Source: Streptomyces diastatochromogenes (GTDB taxonomy: Bacteria; Actinomycetota; Actinomycetes; Streptomycetales; Streptomycetaceae). From it: a stretch of 60,609 nucleotides of DNA. Made by a program: the position numbers and the translations under genes. The notes under the pieces are model-generated. The model had not been told where the DNA came from and ran no database searches. It saw only the letters and a list, made by a program, of their open reading frames with translations. Below are positions 8,563-17,291 of the stretch, in pieces. Position 1 is the stretch's first letter. Every line of letters starts with the position of its first letter. The stretch lies in NCBI GenBank assembly GCA_001550305.1, contig LRTP01000767.1, positions 1-60,609 on the forward strand. Reading direction: 5' to 3'.

Positions 8563-10070
8563 CGGGACAGGGCGGCGCGGGCCGCCACAACCCGGCGTTA
8601 CGGATACGGGAGCGGATCGGCGAGGAGACCCTCGACGCACTGCTCGCGGTCCCCGCGCTCCACGACCGCTACGCGCGCGCCCTGCTGACCGATCTGGTGG
8701 GCGAGGCGCTGGGGCACCGGGCCGACCTGCGGGAACAGTCCACCGTGCCGCTGCAGCTGCTGGAACTGTTCCGTTTCTGCACCCGTCACCAGGACGGACT
8801 GTCGGTGCTCGCGCGGAAACTGCCGATGCTGGAGCCGGGCTGCCCGCAGGGACCCGTCGTGCAACGGCTCGCCGACGAATGGACGGCCGTGGACTCGCTC
8901 GACGGCCTGCCGGAGGTCACCGGCTCCTGGCAGTTCCTCGGAGCCACCCTGACCACGCTGGCCATGTCGTACGCCATGCGGACGGCCCTCGTCCGGACGG
9001 CCACCGAGGCCAGGGTCTCCGCACCGCCGCCGCACGCCGACACCTGCTGGCACGACTTCCTGCACATGGCCGGGCAGGGAGCTCCACGGGGCGGGCTGCC
9101 ACCGTGGATGGTCTACCTCGACCGCACCGCCGACGCGATGGGCCACCCCATCGCGGTCGAGCTGCTCGCACGCAACCGGCAGTGGGCCCTGAGCTGCGGC
9201 CTGGCCGAGCTGCTCGACCTCGACCGCGCCCGGACTCCGGCGCCACCGCCGGCGGTCAGGCCGGGCCAGGAGTACCTGGCGATCCACATCGCCCCGGACC
9301 CGCTGGAGAACGGGCGCTACACGGTCTCGCACTCCCTCATGTCCGACGCGGGCGGCCCGAACTGGCAGCACGGCGATCCGATGCAGCGGGTGCCGACCGA
9401 CGGGCTGCAGCACGCCGTGACCCGCATCATCAAAGCGGTCGAAGGGGGTGGCGGCGACCGGCTCGCCCATGTGTGGCTGGAGTTCGTGCTCCCCTTCGAA
9501 CTGCTCAACCTGCCCGTCGACTGGTGGCCCCGGGACACCACCGAAGTACCGAACGTGCCGCTCGCGGTGGACTACCCGGTGGTCGTGCGCAGCCTGGACC
9601 GGCTGCAGAACCGGGACTGGTACCGGTTCTGGCGCACCCGCTGGCAGCAGCTGGCGCGCGACGAACACCCGTCGAAGTCGGTGTACGTCAACGTCGCACA
9701 CCAGAACGGCAACCATCTGCGCGGCCTGGAGGCCCGCCTCGGGGACAACGAGCACTGCGTGGCCCTGGTGCTGAGCGAGCCGCCGCTGCCCGACCACGGC
9801 AACGGCCGCCGGGAGCTGCACGCGGCCCTGCGCAGCGGGCTGCCCGTGGTGATCTGGCACCGCGCGGGCCGCTCCACCAAGGAGTTCCGGGGTGTCCTCG
9901 ACGGGCTCCTCACCGAGGGCCTGTCGCGGTTTCCCGCCAAGGTGGCCGCCTACCGGCGCCGTGCGGCGATCGACGCCGCCGACGACGAGGACGCCGCACA
10001 CATCGGCCGCCACCTCGCGGTCCTGTGGGACGACCCCGACCGCAAACCCGTGCGCCCCGAGCCACCGTGA
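8559..10070 (+). CDS. VMAP (vWA-MoxR-associated protein) with N-terminal EAD
   Basis: About 503 residues. The N-terminal 100 residues repeat the EAD of the preceding TIR protein (PLQLLELFRFC matches TTQLQLLELVRFC), which suggests the two proteins bind each other through like domains. The C-terminal half matches the VMAP-C domain: HVWLEFVLPFELLNLPVDWWPR, then PLAVDYPVVVRSLDR and ALRSGLPVVIWHR. In published analyses of VMAP ternary systems this protein works with a MoxR ATPase and a vWA protein, both of which follow here. Start is taken as TTG at 8559, overlapping the previous stop (TTGA); no ribosome site is clear, so the start is uncertain. The stop overlaps the next candidate start (GTGA). 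Confidence 0.75.
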   Translation: MTGQGGAGRHNPALRIRERIGEETLDALLAVPALHDRYARALLTDLVGEALGHRADLREQSTVPLQLLELFRFCTRHQDGLSVLARKLPMLEPGCPQGPVVQRLADEWTAVDSLDGLPEVTGSWQFLGATLTTLAMSYAMRTALVRTATEARVSAPPPHADTCWHDFLHMAGQGAPRGGLPPWMVYLDRTADAMGHPIAVELLARNRQWALSCGLAELLDLDRARTPAPPPAVRPGQEYLAIHIAPDPLENGRYTVSHSLMSDAGGPNWQHGDPMQRVPTDGLQHAVTRIIKAVEGGGGDRLAHVWLEFVLPFELLNLPVDWWPRDTTEVPNVPLAVDYPVVVRSLDRLQNRDWYRFWRTRWQQLARDEHPSKSVYVNVAHQNGNHLRGLEARLGDNEHCVALVLSEPPLPDHGNGRRELHAALRSGLPVVIWHRAGRSTKEFRGVLDGLLTEGLSRFPAKVAAYRRRAAIDAADDEDAAHIGRHLAVLWDDPDRKPVRPEPP

Positions 10071-11194
10071 CCACGGACCACGTGACCACGGACAAGCAGT
10101 GCGGGTCCATGACCACGGACAAGCAGTGCGGGTCCATGACCACGGACCAGCAGTGCGGATCCATGACCACGGACCAGCAGTGCGGACCGGCGCCACCGGT
10201 CCGGGCATCGCAACCGCAGTCGTCGTACGGAGGGACGCCGTTCATGCCGCCGAACAGCCAGTCGTGGGGACTGTACCGAGGCACGGGACTGCCCGGTGCG
10301 ACACCGGAGGAGTGGCCTGAGGCACCGGCCTGGCGCAGCTTCGGCGGCGGCCCCGAGCTGTCCCCACCACCCGTCGAGGACCCGTGCGCCCCCGCGGTGC
10401 TGGGCACCATCACACAGCCGCTGCCGGCTCCGCCTGACGAGGTGGCCCGGGTGAACGTGGCGCTGCACCTGCGCCGCCCCCTGCTCGTCACGGGCGAACC
10501 CGGCACCGGCAAGTCGTCCCTCGCCTACCGCATCAGCAGGGAGCTCGGCCTCGGCCCGGTCCTGCGCTGGCAGATCACTTCCCTGAGCACACTTCGGGAG
10601 GGCCTGTACGACGGCACGTACGACGGCCCGCATGACGCCACGTACGAGGGACCGCACGAGGGTCGTGACGAGGGCGGGCACGACGGTGGGATCCGGCTCG
10701 GGCCCCTGGGTACCGCCTTCCTGCCGTACGGCAGGCCCCGTGTGCTGCTGATCGACCGGCTGGACCGGGCCGAGATCAGTCTGCCCGAGGACCTGTGCAC
10801 GGTACTGACGGCCGGAGGATTCTCCCTGCCGGGCGGAGCGGTGCGCTGCCGAGCCTTCCCCGTGGTGGTCATCACCACCATGGGTGAGCGGGATCTGCCA
10901 TCGGATCTCGTACGCCGCTGTGTGACCCTGCGGACCCAGCGGCCCGGCCCGGACCTGCTGCGCGCCATCGCCGCGAACCGGTTCCCTGCGGAGCCCGGCC
11001 GGCCCGGCCCGGCGCCGGACGCCGTGGACGCCTTCGTCGAACGGGCCACCGCCACCGAGGGACCGGTGCTGGAACGGTTCCTGGACGCACTCCGCCTGGC
11101 CGCCGACGGTGTCCTCCAGGCGGTGGCGGAGGGCGGCAACTGGCAGGAGGCCGTCGACACCCTCTGGCAGTGGACCGCGCCGGAGGAGCCATGA
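10067..11194 (+). CDS. MoxR-like AAA+ ATPase of the VMAP cassette
   Basis: The conserved part begins at MPPNSQSWGLYRGTG and contains Walker A GEPGTGKS (10493-10516). The Walker B region reads VLLIDRLDRAEISLPEDL where MoxR proteins usually have IDEIDK, so the catalytic Glu is replaced by Arg. A late RRC motif (DLVRRCVTLRTQ) fits the family. Short Asp/Gly/Tyr/His-rich repeats (YDGT, YDGP, YEGP, HDGG; about 10607-10690) are inserted after Walker A. Two starts are possible: GTG 10067, overlapping the VMAP stop, which includes the 27-bp repeats and gives 375 residues; or ATG 10244 with GGAGGG 9 nt upstream, which gives 316 residues. The stop overlaps the next gene (ATGA). Confidence 0.75.
   Translation: MTTDHVTTDKQCGSMTTDKQCGSMTTDQQCGSMTTDQQCGPAPPVRASQPQSSYGGTPFMPPNSQSWGLYRGTGLPGATPEEWPEAPAWRSFGGGPELSPPPVEDPCAPAVLGTITQPLPAPPDEVARVNVALHLRRPLLVTGEPGTGKSSLAYRISRELGLGPVLRWQITSLSTLREGLYDGTYDGPHDATYEGPHEGRDEGGHDGGIRLGPLGTAFLPYGRPRVLLIDRLDRAEISLPEDLCTVLTAGGFSLPGGAVRCRAFPVVVITTMGERDLPSDLVRRCVTLRTQRPGPDLLRAIAANRFPAEPGRPGPAPDAVDAFVERATATEGPVLERFLDALRLAADGVLQAVAEGGNWQEAVDTLWQWTAPEEP
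10082..10189 (+). repeat. Four 27-bp tandem repeats at the start of the MoxR gene
   Basis: Units at 10082, 10109, 10136 and 10163 are 27 bp and nearly identical. Each reads in frame as (V/M)TTD(K/Q)QCG(S/P), so three of the four bring an ATG and each brings a Cys. A partial unit, GTGACCACGGACCAC, at 10067 is the gene start itself. The array sits between the VMAP stop codon and the conserved part of the ATPase. Confidence 0.9.
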
Positions 11195-14100
11195 CGGGCC
11201 CCGGCCCGTTTCCCGCGGCGCTCCCGCCGGGGCTCCCGGAGTCCCTGCGACACATCGGCACCGCGCTCGGCACCACGGTCGGCCGCACCGCTGTCCGGGA
11301 CGTGGCGGTGGTGGCCGACGCGGGGCCGACGATGGGGATCTGGCACCGGACGGTCCACGAGTTCGCCACGGCGCTGCATCGGTGCGGGGCCTTCGGGCGG
11401 ATCACCACGCACAGGCTGCCGTACGGGCACAGTGCCGACCCTGCGACCCTGCCGCGTCACCGTACGGGCACCCGGCTGACCCTGCTCCTCACCGACGGCG
11501 CGGGCCCGCGCTGGCGCACCCACGAGGTGGAACCGCTGCTGCGCCGCTGGGGCCAGTCCGGACCGCTCGCGCTGATCCACCTGCTGCCGCACCCGGTGTG
11601 GCACACGACGGGGCTGCGCGGCTGGCAGGTGCTGCTGCGCTCGCCCGCCCCGGGCGCGGCCAACCACCGGATGCGGTGGCGGCCCCGCGGCCTGGGCCCC
11701 GATCTCCACGGCCTGCCGCCTGCCCACCGTCCCGACGTGGCGGTTCCCGTGCTCGAACTCGCTCCCCGCTGGCTGGACGCCTGGTCCGGTCTGCTGGGCG
11801 GGGGCCCGCCGTCGTGGCTGCCGATGACGGTGATGTTCCCCCGCGCGCGCGTACCCGCCGCTCCGGAGGCGGAGCCCGACCCCACCCCGGCGGCTCGGGT
11901 GGCGCGTTTCCAGTCGTCCGTGCCCCGGAGCGTGTTCACGCTCGCCACCATGCTGTCCGCGATACCCCTCGACGCCGGGCTGATCGAGGAGGTGCGGGGC
12001 GCGCTCCTGCCCGGCGCCTCCCTCACCGACGTCGCACACCTGCTGGTGCACGGCCTGGTCCGGCCGGCCGACGGCGGGCACACCACGTTCGCGTTCGCCC
12101 CCGGGATCCGCGAGGAGTTGCTGGCCACCGGACGGCGTACCGATGTGGTGCGGGTAGTCGAGTTGATCGGGGATCGCCGGGGATCCGGCGGGGAACACTT
12201 GTGGCGACTGCCCCGGTTGCTGCGCGGGGCCGCCGTGCACCGACTCCCGCCGGCCGACGCGGAGTCCGGGCCGTGGCTCATGGCGGAGAGCGCTGTGCTC
12301 CACGCCCTGTCCGGGCCGTTCCTGAAGCCGGCGCGGGAGGTCGACGAGGCCCTCGCGGCCGCCCCGGCCGATCGGACCCGCCCGCAGCACGCACAGCACC
12401 ACGGCACCGCCACCACACCCGCAACACCCATAGCACCCGCAACACCCACAGCACCCAGCGATGCCGTCGTCCGGCCTCCGGGCGACGCCGACCGTCGGAC
12501 CGATCAGGGGAAGAGGAGGCCGGTGATGCCGCAGCAGGCCCCGGCGAGCACGGCGGGCAACGGACGTACCAGGAGCACGCCCACGATCTGGGGAAACATC
12601 CCGCCCAGGAATCCGAACTTCACGGGCCGCGAGGAACTCCTCGACAAGCTGCACCAGCGGCTGCTGCGGGAGAAGGCGACCGCCGTGCTGCCCCACACGC
12701 TGCACGGCATGGGCGGCGTCGGCAAGAGCCTGCTGGCCGTCGAGTACCTCTACCGTCGTATGGCGGAGTACGACGTGGTCTGGTGGATCTCCGCGGAGCG
12801 CACCGCACAGATCTCCCTGTCCCTGGTGGAACTGGCACCGCGCCTGGGCCTGCCGACCGGGTCCGACGTCTCCTCGACCGTCGCCTCGGTCTTGGAGGCG
12901 CTGCGCATCGGCGTGCCCTACGCCAACTGGATCCTGGTCTTCGACAACGCCGAAAGCCCGGAATCCGTACGGCAGTTCTTCCCGGCCGGAGGACCGGGCA
13001 ACATCCTCGTCACCTCGCGCAATCCCCAATGGGCCTCCGTCGCACGGCCGCTGGAGGTCGACGTCTTCATGCGGGAGGAGAGCAAACAGCTGCTGCGCAT
13101 ACGCGGCCCGGAGATCAGCGACGCGGAGGCCGACCGGCTCGCGGAGGCACTCGGTGACCTGCCGCTCGCCATCGAGCAGGCCGCCGCCTGGCACGCGGAG
13201 ACGGGCATGCCCGTGGACGAGTACCTGCGGCTGCTCGACGAGAAGCGCGTGGACCTGCTGCGCGGCACCGCGCCGCTCGGCAACCAGCATCCGGTGATAG
13301 CGGCCTGGAACATCTCCCTGGACCGGCTGGAGGCCAAGAGCCCGGCCGCGTACCAGCTGCTTCAGGTGTGCTCCTTCTACGCGCCCGAACCCATCGCGCG
13401 GACCATGTTCATGCGGATGCCGCCCAGTCCCATCACCCCCGAGCTGGACGCCGCCCTGGAGGATCCGATCCGGCTCGGGCAGGCCATCCGCGACATCGGC
13501 CGCTACTCCCTGGCCCGCTTCGACCACCGCACCAACTCCCTCCAGATGCACCGGCTGGTGCAGGCGGCGCTGCAGTTCCGGATGACGGAGGCGGACCGGT
13601 CCACCATGCGGCACGGGGCGCACATGCTGCTGGTGGCGAGCGACCCCAACGACCCCAGCAACGCGCTGCGCTGGGATCGGTACGGCGCGCTCTATCCCCA
13701 CGTGGTGGTCTCCGGCGCGGTGCAGTCCGACGAGACCTGGGTGCGCAGGCTGGTGGTGAACGAGGTCAAGTACCTCCTTCGCTGGGGCGACTACGAGTCC
13801 TGCCTGGAACTCGCCCGGTCCGCGTACGAGAACTGGTCCCGCCGACTGGGCGAGGAACACAGCCAGACCCTGCAGATCGCCCGCTGGCTCGGATTCCTCC
13901 AGTTCAGCATGGGCCGTTACAAGGAGGCCGCCGAGCTGAACGCGACGACCCTGGAGGCCTATCTCAGGTCGCTGGGCCCCCACCACCAGGACACCTTCGA
14001 CGCGCTGGGCAACGTCGCCATAGACCACCGCGTGCGCGGCGCGTTCGCCGAGGCCCTCCAGCTCTCCGACTCCGTGCACCAGCAGTACGTGCAACTCATC

Positions 14101-15063
14101 GGTCCGGACGACCCGGAGACCCTGCGGGCCGCGCACAACCTGGGCGTGAGCCTGCGCCTGGTGGGCCAGTTCGGGCGCGCCTACGAACTGGACAAGCAGA
14201 CCCGGCACAACCGCATTCAGGCCTTCGGCCAGGATCACATCGACTCCTTGCGCACCTGGCTCGGGATGATCGTCGACCTGCGTGAACTCGGCGACTACGA
14301 CACGGCGTTGACCTACCACCGCGAGATCACGGAGCAGGCCACCACCCTGCTCGGCGACAGCAATCCGTTCACCCTGTCCTGTGTCCGCCTCCTCGCCGTC
14401 GCCCTGCGCAAGGCCGGCGAGCACGAGGAGGCGGGAGCGACGGCGGAACACATCCACTCCGAGCTCGTACGCCGGTACGGCGATCACAACCCCGAATCCA
14501 TGGCCGCCACGCTCGAGCTGACCATCCACCTGCGGCACCGGGGAAACCTGGACGAGGCGCTGCGCCTGGGCACCGAGATCTGCCGTCGCTACGAGGACAC
14601 CTACGGCAGGCACCATCCGCATGCCCTGTCCGCCGCCGTGAATCTCGCGATCACCTACCGGCTGCTGGGCGACGCGGCGGCCGCACAGTACATAGACGCC
14701 GTGGCGCTGGAACAGCTCACGGAGATGCTGGGCGCGACGCACCCCTCGACGCTGGTGTGCCGCACCAATCTCGCGAGCGACCGCTACGCACTCGGCGACC
14801 CGGCCGGCGCACTGGACCTCGACACCGAAACGGTGGGCAGGTCGCGGGAGGTCTTCGACGCCGACCACCCCTCCACCCTGGCCTGTGCCGCGAACCTCGC
14901 GATGGACCTGCGGGCCGTGGGACGCGTCGAGGAGGCGGAGGCACTGCACGGCGACACCCACAACCGTCTGCTGCGCACCCTGGGCAGCGGCCACCCGGCG
15001 GTCGCCCAGGCCTTCGACCGGGACCACCGAGCGGACTGCGACATCGACCCGATGCCGCTGTGA
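11191..15063 (+). CDS. FxSxx-COOH system-type TPR protein: vWA-like, NB-ARC and TPR domains (FxsT-like)
   Basis: A 1290-residue STAND-type signalling protein. Residues about 20-340 resemble the SAV_2336-type N-terminal module with a degenerate vWA start (VAVVADAGPTMGIWH). A Thr/Pro/Ala-rich repeat linker (about 405-425) leads into an NB-ARC module: NPNFTGREELLDKL, Walker A GMGGVGKS at 506-513, Walker B WILVFDNAE, GNILVTSRN, then GDLPLAIEQAAAWHAETGMPV. From about residue 840, eight or so 42-residue TPRs of the kinesin-light-chain type extend to the C-terminal DCDIDPMPL. The NB-ARC/TPR part matches the family NCBI names FxSxx-COOH system TPR protein. ATG 11191 has GGAGG upstream and overlaps the previous stop. 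Confidence 0.85.
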   Translation: MTGPGPFPAALPPGLPESLRHIGTALGTTVGRTAVRDVAVVADAGPTMGIWHRTVHEFATALHRCGAFGRITTHRLPYGHSADPATLPRHRTGTRLTLLLTDGAGPRWRTHEVEPLLRRWGQSGPLALIHLLPHPVWHTTGLRGWQVLLRSPAPGAANHRMRWRPRGLGPDLHGLPPAHRPDVAVPVLELAPRWLDAWSGLLGGGPPSWLPMTVMFPRARVPAAPEAEPDPTPAARVARFQSSVPRSVFTLATMLSAIPLDAGLIEEVRGALLPGASLTDVAHLLVHGLVRPADGGHTTFAFAPGIREELLATGRRTDVVRVVELIGDRRGSGGEHLWRLPRLLRGAAVHRLPPADAESGPWLMAESAVLHALSGPFLKPAREVDEALAAAPADRTRPQHAQHHGTATTPATPIAPATPTAPSDAVVRPPGDADRRTDQGKRRPVMPQQAPASTAGNGRTRSTPTIWGNIPPRNPNFTGREELLDKLHQRLLREKATAVLPHTLHGMGGVGKSLLAVEYLYRRMAEYDVVWWISAERTAQISLSLVELAPRLGLPTGSDVSSTVASVLEALRIGVPYANWILVFDNAESPESVRQFFPAGGPGNILVTSRNPQWASVARPLEVDVFMREESKQLLRIRGPEISDAEADRLAEALGDLPLAIEQAAAWHAETGMPVDEYLRLLDEKRVDLLRGTAPLGNQHPVIAAWNISLDRLEAKSPAAYQLLQVCSFYAPEPIARTMFMRMPPSPITPELDAALEDPIRLGQAIRDIGRYSLARFDHRTNSLQMHRLVQAALQFRMTEADRSTMRHGAHMLLVASDPNDPSNALRWDRYGALYPHVVVSGAVQSDETWVRRLVVNEVKYLLRWGDYESCLELARSAYENWSRRLGEEHSQTLQIARWLGFLQFSMGRYKEAAELNATTLEAYLRSLGPHHQDTFDALGNVAIDHRVRGAFAEALQLSDSVHQQYVQLIGPDDPETLRAAHNLGVSLRLVGQFGRAYELDKQTRHNRIQAFGQDHIDSLRTWLGMIVDLRELGDYDTALTYHREITEQATTLLGDSNPFTLSCVRLLAVALRKAGEHEEAGATAEHIHSELVRRYGDHNPESMAATLELTIHLRHRGNLDEALRLGTEICRRYEDTYGRHHPHALSAAVNLAITYRLLGDAAAAQYIDAVALEQLTEMLGATHPSTLVCRTNLASDRYALGDPAGALDLDTETVGRSREVFDADHPSTLACAANLAMDLRAVGRVEEAEALHGDTHNRLLRTLGSGHPAVAQAFDRDHRADCDIDPMPL

Positions 15064-15120
15064 CGGACCCCGCGCCGCGATCGTCGAGCACGGCCGCCGG
15101 CCCGGCCGGTGCCGACGTCG

Positions 15121-16902
15121 CTACGGCGCGAGCCAGTGGGCCAGGAGCACCGGATCCGGCGAGGTGGGCAGCACATGGCCGATGGCCAGGGCCAGTTCGG
15201 GGCGTTCGGTCAGGGCGTTCCCGGCGGCTCGCTCGCCGCACTCGGTCAGCGCCAGGCCCAGACCGGCCCAGGCGGCGGGCCTGGCGCCCGGACCGCTGAG
15301 CTCCTCGCCGTACAGCTTGACCGCCATCGTGGCGTCGCCGTCCACCAGCGCCAGATCGGCGGGGACGACACCCGGCACCGTCCTCGCGGGGTCCTCCGCC
15401 GCACGCAGGGCGTCGAACTCACCGGGAGCGACAAGGCTGAGGCGCGCCAGCAACGCGAGCGTGTCCAGTCGGCAGGCCCCCGGATCGGCCCGCAGCGCGG
15501 GCTCGGCGTGCCGCGTGACGGCGTGCCCGGGCCGCCCCGCGGACCAGGCCTCCGCCAGCTCCTCCGCATGCGCCGTGGGCACCTGAAGATGGTGTGCGCG
15601 CCAGGTCGCACGGTGGTGGACCGTCGCGAGGTGCGCGAGGCGCTGTTCGCGGACTCCCACCGGCTCCGCGTGCCAGCCGGTGGTCTGCTCGTCCAGGCTG
15701 TCGACCAGCGCGTGCCCCAGTGGGGTGAGCGTGGGGTGCTCGCGCAGGGTCCCGAGCACCCCACGCACGGCGCTGCGCCACAGCGCGTACTCGAAGCCCG
15801 CGAGCCCCGCCGCACCTCGTGTGCGCCAGTAGTGCGCGACCCCGGAGAAGGCATAAGCCCCATGCACAAGCCCGCCGAGAGGGCGCGGATCGTCTCGCCA
15901 GGGGGCGTAGAACAGCTCGTCACAGTCCTCGAACAGGGGCATGAGGAAGATGAGGCCGTTGAGCAGGGTGTGCCGGAACTCATGTACGACGGCGACGCCC
16001 AGCTGCGCCGGGAGGACATCCTCGTCCTCGTCGGGCTGGGAGAGCAACAGGCACCCGAACGCGTCGCTCGACGAGGCCGCCCGCGCACGCAGCCGCTCGC
16101 CCCGCGGCAGCGGAACGACGGAGCGCAACCCCGTGGTCAGGGCCCGGGCGCTGACCACGTGATCGTTCACCAGTACCGGCCACATGCGGGCGAACCAGTT
16201 CTGCCAAGAAGCGAACTGCGCGGAGGAGAGCCGTCCCGGCACCGCCAGCGCCGGCACCGGTGCGTAGGGTCCCAGGTCGTCGAGGGTGAGGGTCAGGCGC
16301 ATGCCCGCGTGCTCCGCGCGCAGCCGCCGCTGCCCCTCCCACCCCGGGACGTCGTTCTCCGTGTCGTCCGGCAACGTCACGGTGACGTCGGCCGCGGCGA
16401 CCCGGATCGTGCCATCCTGCCCCCACACCTCGGCGGTGCCCCAGGGCTCGCCACCGACGGTCGCCCGGCCGAGGCCCGGCAGGAACACCCGGCCGTCCCG
16501 CACCGGCACGCGCGCGCGGAAGTCGACGCCGGCGGCGATGAACACGGCCGCCGCCAACTGCCCGAGGAACCCCAGTTCCACGCGCAGCGGAGGCTCATCC
16601 GCGGTCGCCGCCGGATCCGGGCGGGACAGTCTGCGCAGCAGGCTCGCCGCCCACACACCGACCTGCGGGTCGAGGAGCACCGTACGGAAGACCGCCGGGT
16701 CCGCCCGTTCGGCGGCTTCGAGCAGCGGCCAGGCCCGCCGTACGTCGTCGGCGTCCACTGCCGCGTCGCGGATCGCACGCAACAGCAACAGGCGTCGGCT
16801 CGACTCCGCGTCGAGCAGGAACCCGACGGCTTCCTCGTCCTCTGTGACGGAGTTCAGCGCGTCCAGGACGGGTTCGGAAAGGTGGTGACGGCGCATCGGC
16901 AC
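15121..16902 (-). CDS. HExxH motif protein, aKG-HExxH-type peptide beta-hydroxylase-like
   Basis: A 593-residue protein with no signal peptide. The motif VVHEFRHTLLNGL places HExxH at residues 307-311, followed by LVHGAYAFSGVAHYW. This arrangement matches the family of alpha-ketoglutarate/iron-dependent peptide beta-hydroxylases that occur fused to radical-SAM enzymes (FxsBH type) or alone. Here it stands alone, 60 bp downstream of a small FxSxx-like peptide gene on the same strand and convergent with the FxsT-like gene. GTG 16902 is chosen because AAGGA lies 6 nt upstream; ATG 16896 is the alternative. Hydroxylation of the neighbouring peptide is inferred. Confidence 0.75.
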   Translation of the reverse strand: MPMRRHHLSEPVLDALNSVTEDEEAVGFLLDAESSRRLLLLRAIRDAAVDADDVRRAWPLLEAAERADPAVFRTVLLDPQVGVWAASLLRRLSRPDPAATADEPPLRVELGFLGQLAAAVFIAAGVDFRARVPVRDGRVFLPGLGRATVGGEPWGTAEVWGQDGTIRVAAADVTVTLPDDTENDVPGWEGQRRLRAEHAGMRLTLTLDDLGPYAPVPALAVPGRLSSAQFASWQNWFARMWPVLVNDHVVSARALTTGLRSVVPLPRGERLRARAASSSDAFGCLLLSQPDEDEDVLPAQLGVAVVHEFRHTLLNGLIFLMPLFEDCDELFYAPWRDDPRPLGGLVHGAYAFSGVAHYWRTRGAAGLAGFEYALWRSAVRGVLGTLREHPTLTPLGHALVDSLDEQTTGWHAEPVGVREQRLAHLATVHHRATWRAHHLQVPTAHAEELAEAWSAGRPGHAVTRHAEPALRADPGACRLDTLALLARLSLVAPGEFDALRAAEDPARTVPGVVPADLALVDGDATMAVKLYGEELSGPGARPAAWAGLGLALTECGERAAGNALTERPELALAIGHVLPTSPDPVLLAHWLAP

Positions 16903-16962
16903 GACGATTCCTTGTTCACAGGGCCGTGACGGGGGCACTCCGTGGCAGATCGCGACGGGGCC

Positions 16963-17160
16963 CTAACTGCCGTCGCTGCCCGCGATGGTGGAGAGAGGGC
17001 GACCGACCCGAAGCCTCAGGCGCTCGATCGACGGCCGTAGAACCGCGTCATCAAGGGCGGCGACCTCCTCGAGCGACAGTGCCGACAACGTGGGAAGCCA
17101 GGATTGCGGCGCCCCGGACACCGCCGCTTCACGGGAGGTGACGTGTTCCCTCGATGACAT
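16963..17160 (-). CDS. Candidate RiPP precursor, variant FxSxx-COOH peptide
   Basis: A 65-residue peptide. The body LPTLSALSLEEVAALDDAVLRP resembles the leader of FxSxx-COOH precursors (short helix, L-D-D-x-x-L). The C-terminus is RPLSTIAGSDGS, in the position where family members end AGFxSxx; the aromatic residue is absent and an Asp stands in the tail. It lies 60 bp upstream of the HExxH gene on the same strand, so the two are probably co-transcribed. ATG 17160 has GGTGA about 8 nt upstream; TTG 17178 would add six residues. The assignment rests on size, leader pattern and neighbours; no radical-SAM gene is nearby. Confidence 0.6.
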   Translation of the reverse strand: MSSREHVTSREAAVSGAPQSWLPTLSALSLEEVAALDDAVLRPSIERLRLRVGRPLSTIAGSDGS

Positions 17161-17218
17161 GGCGTCACCGTATATCAACGTGTGCTCTCAAGAAACGCTG
17201 AATCACTGCCACAGCGCG

Positions 17219-17253
17219 GTGTGCCCGCCCCCGGCGGCGGAGGGCGGGCACAC
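17219..17253 (-). terminator. Hairpin between the MFS gene and the precursor gene
   Basis: Perfect 12-bp stem (17219-17230 with 17242-17253) and an 11-nt loop, 39 nt beyond the stop of the exporter gene. It should separate exporter transcription from the peptide/HExxH pair. No T run follows, as is common in streptomycetes. Confidence 0.65.
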
Positions 17254-17291
17254 AACCAAAACATCATGACCAGGACGTCGGCACCAGAACC

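Noticed and set aside
10525..15027. A 1500-codon minus-strand frame across the MoxR and FxsT-like genes
   Set aside because: Opposite strand has complete AAA+, NB-ARC and TPR motifs; the long frame is a GC artefact.
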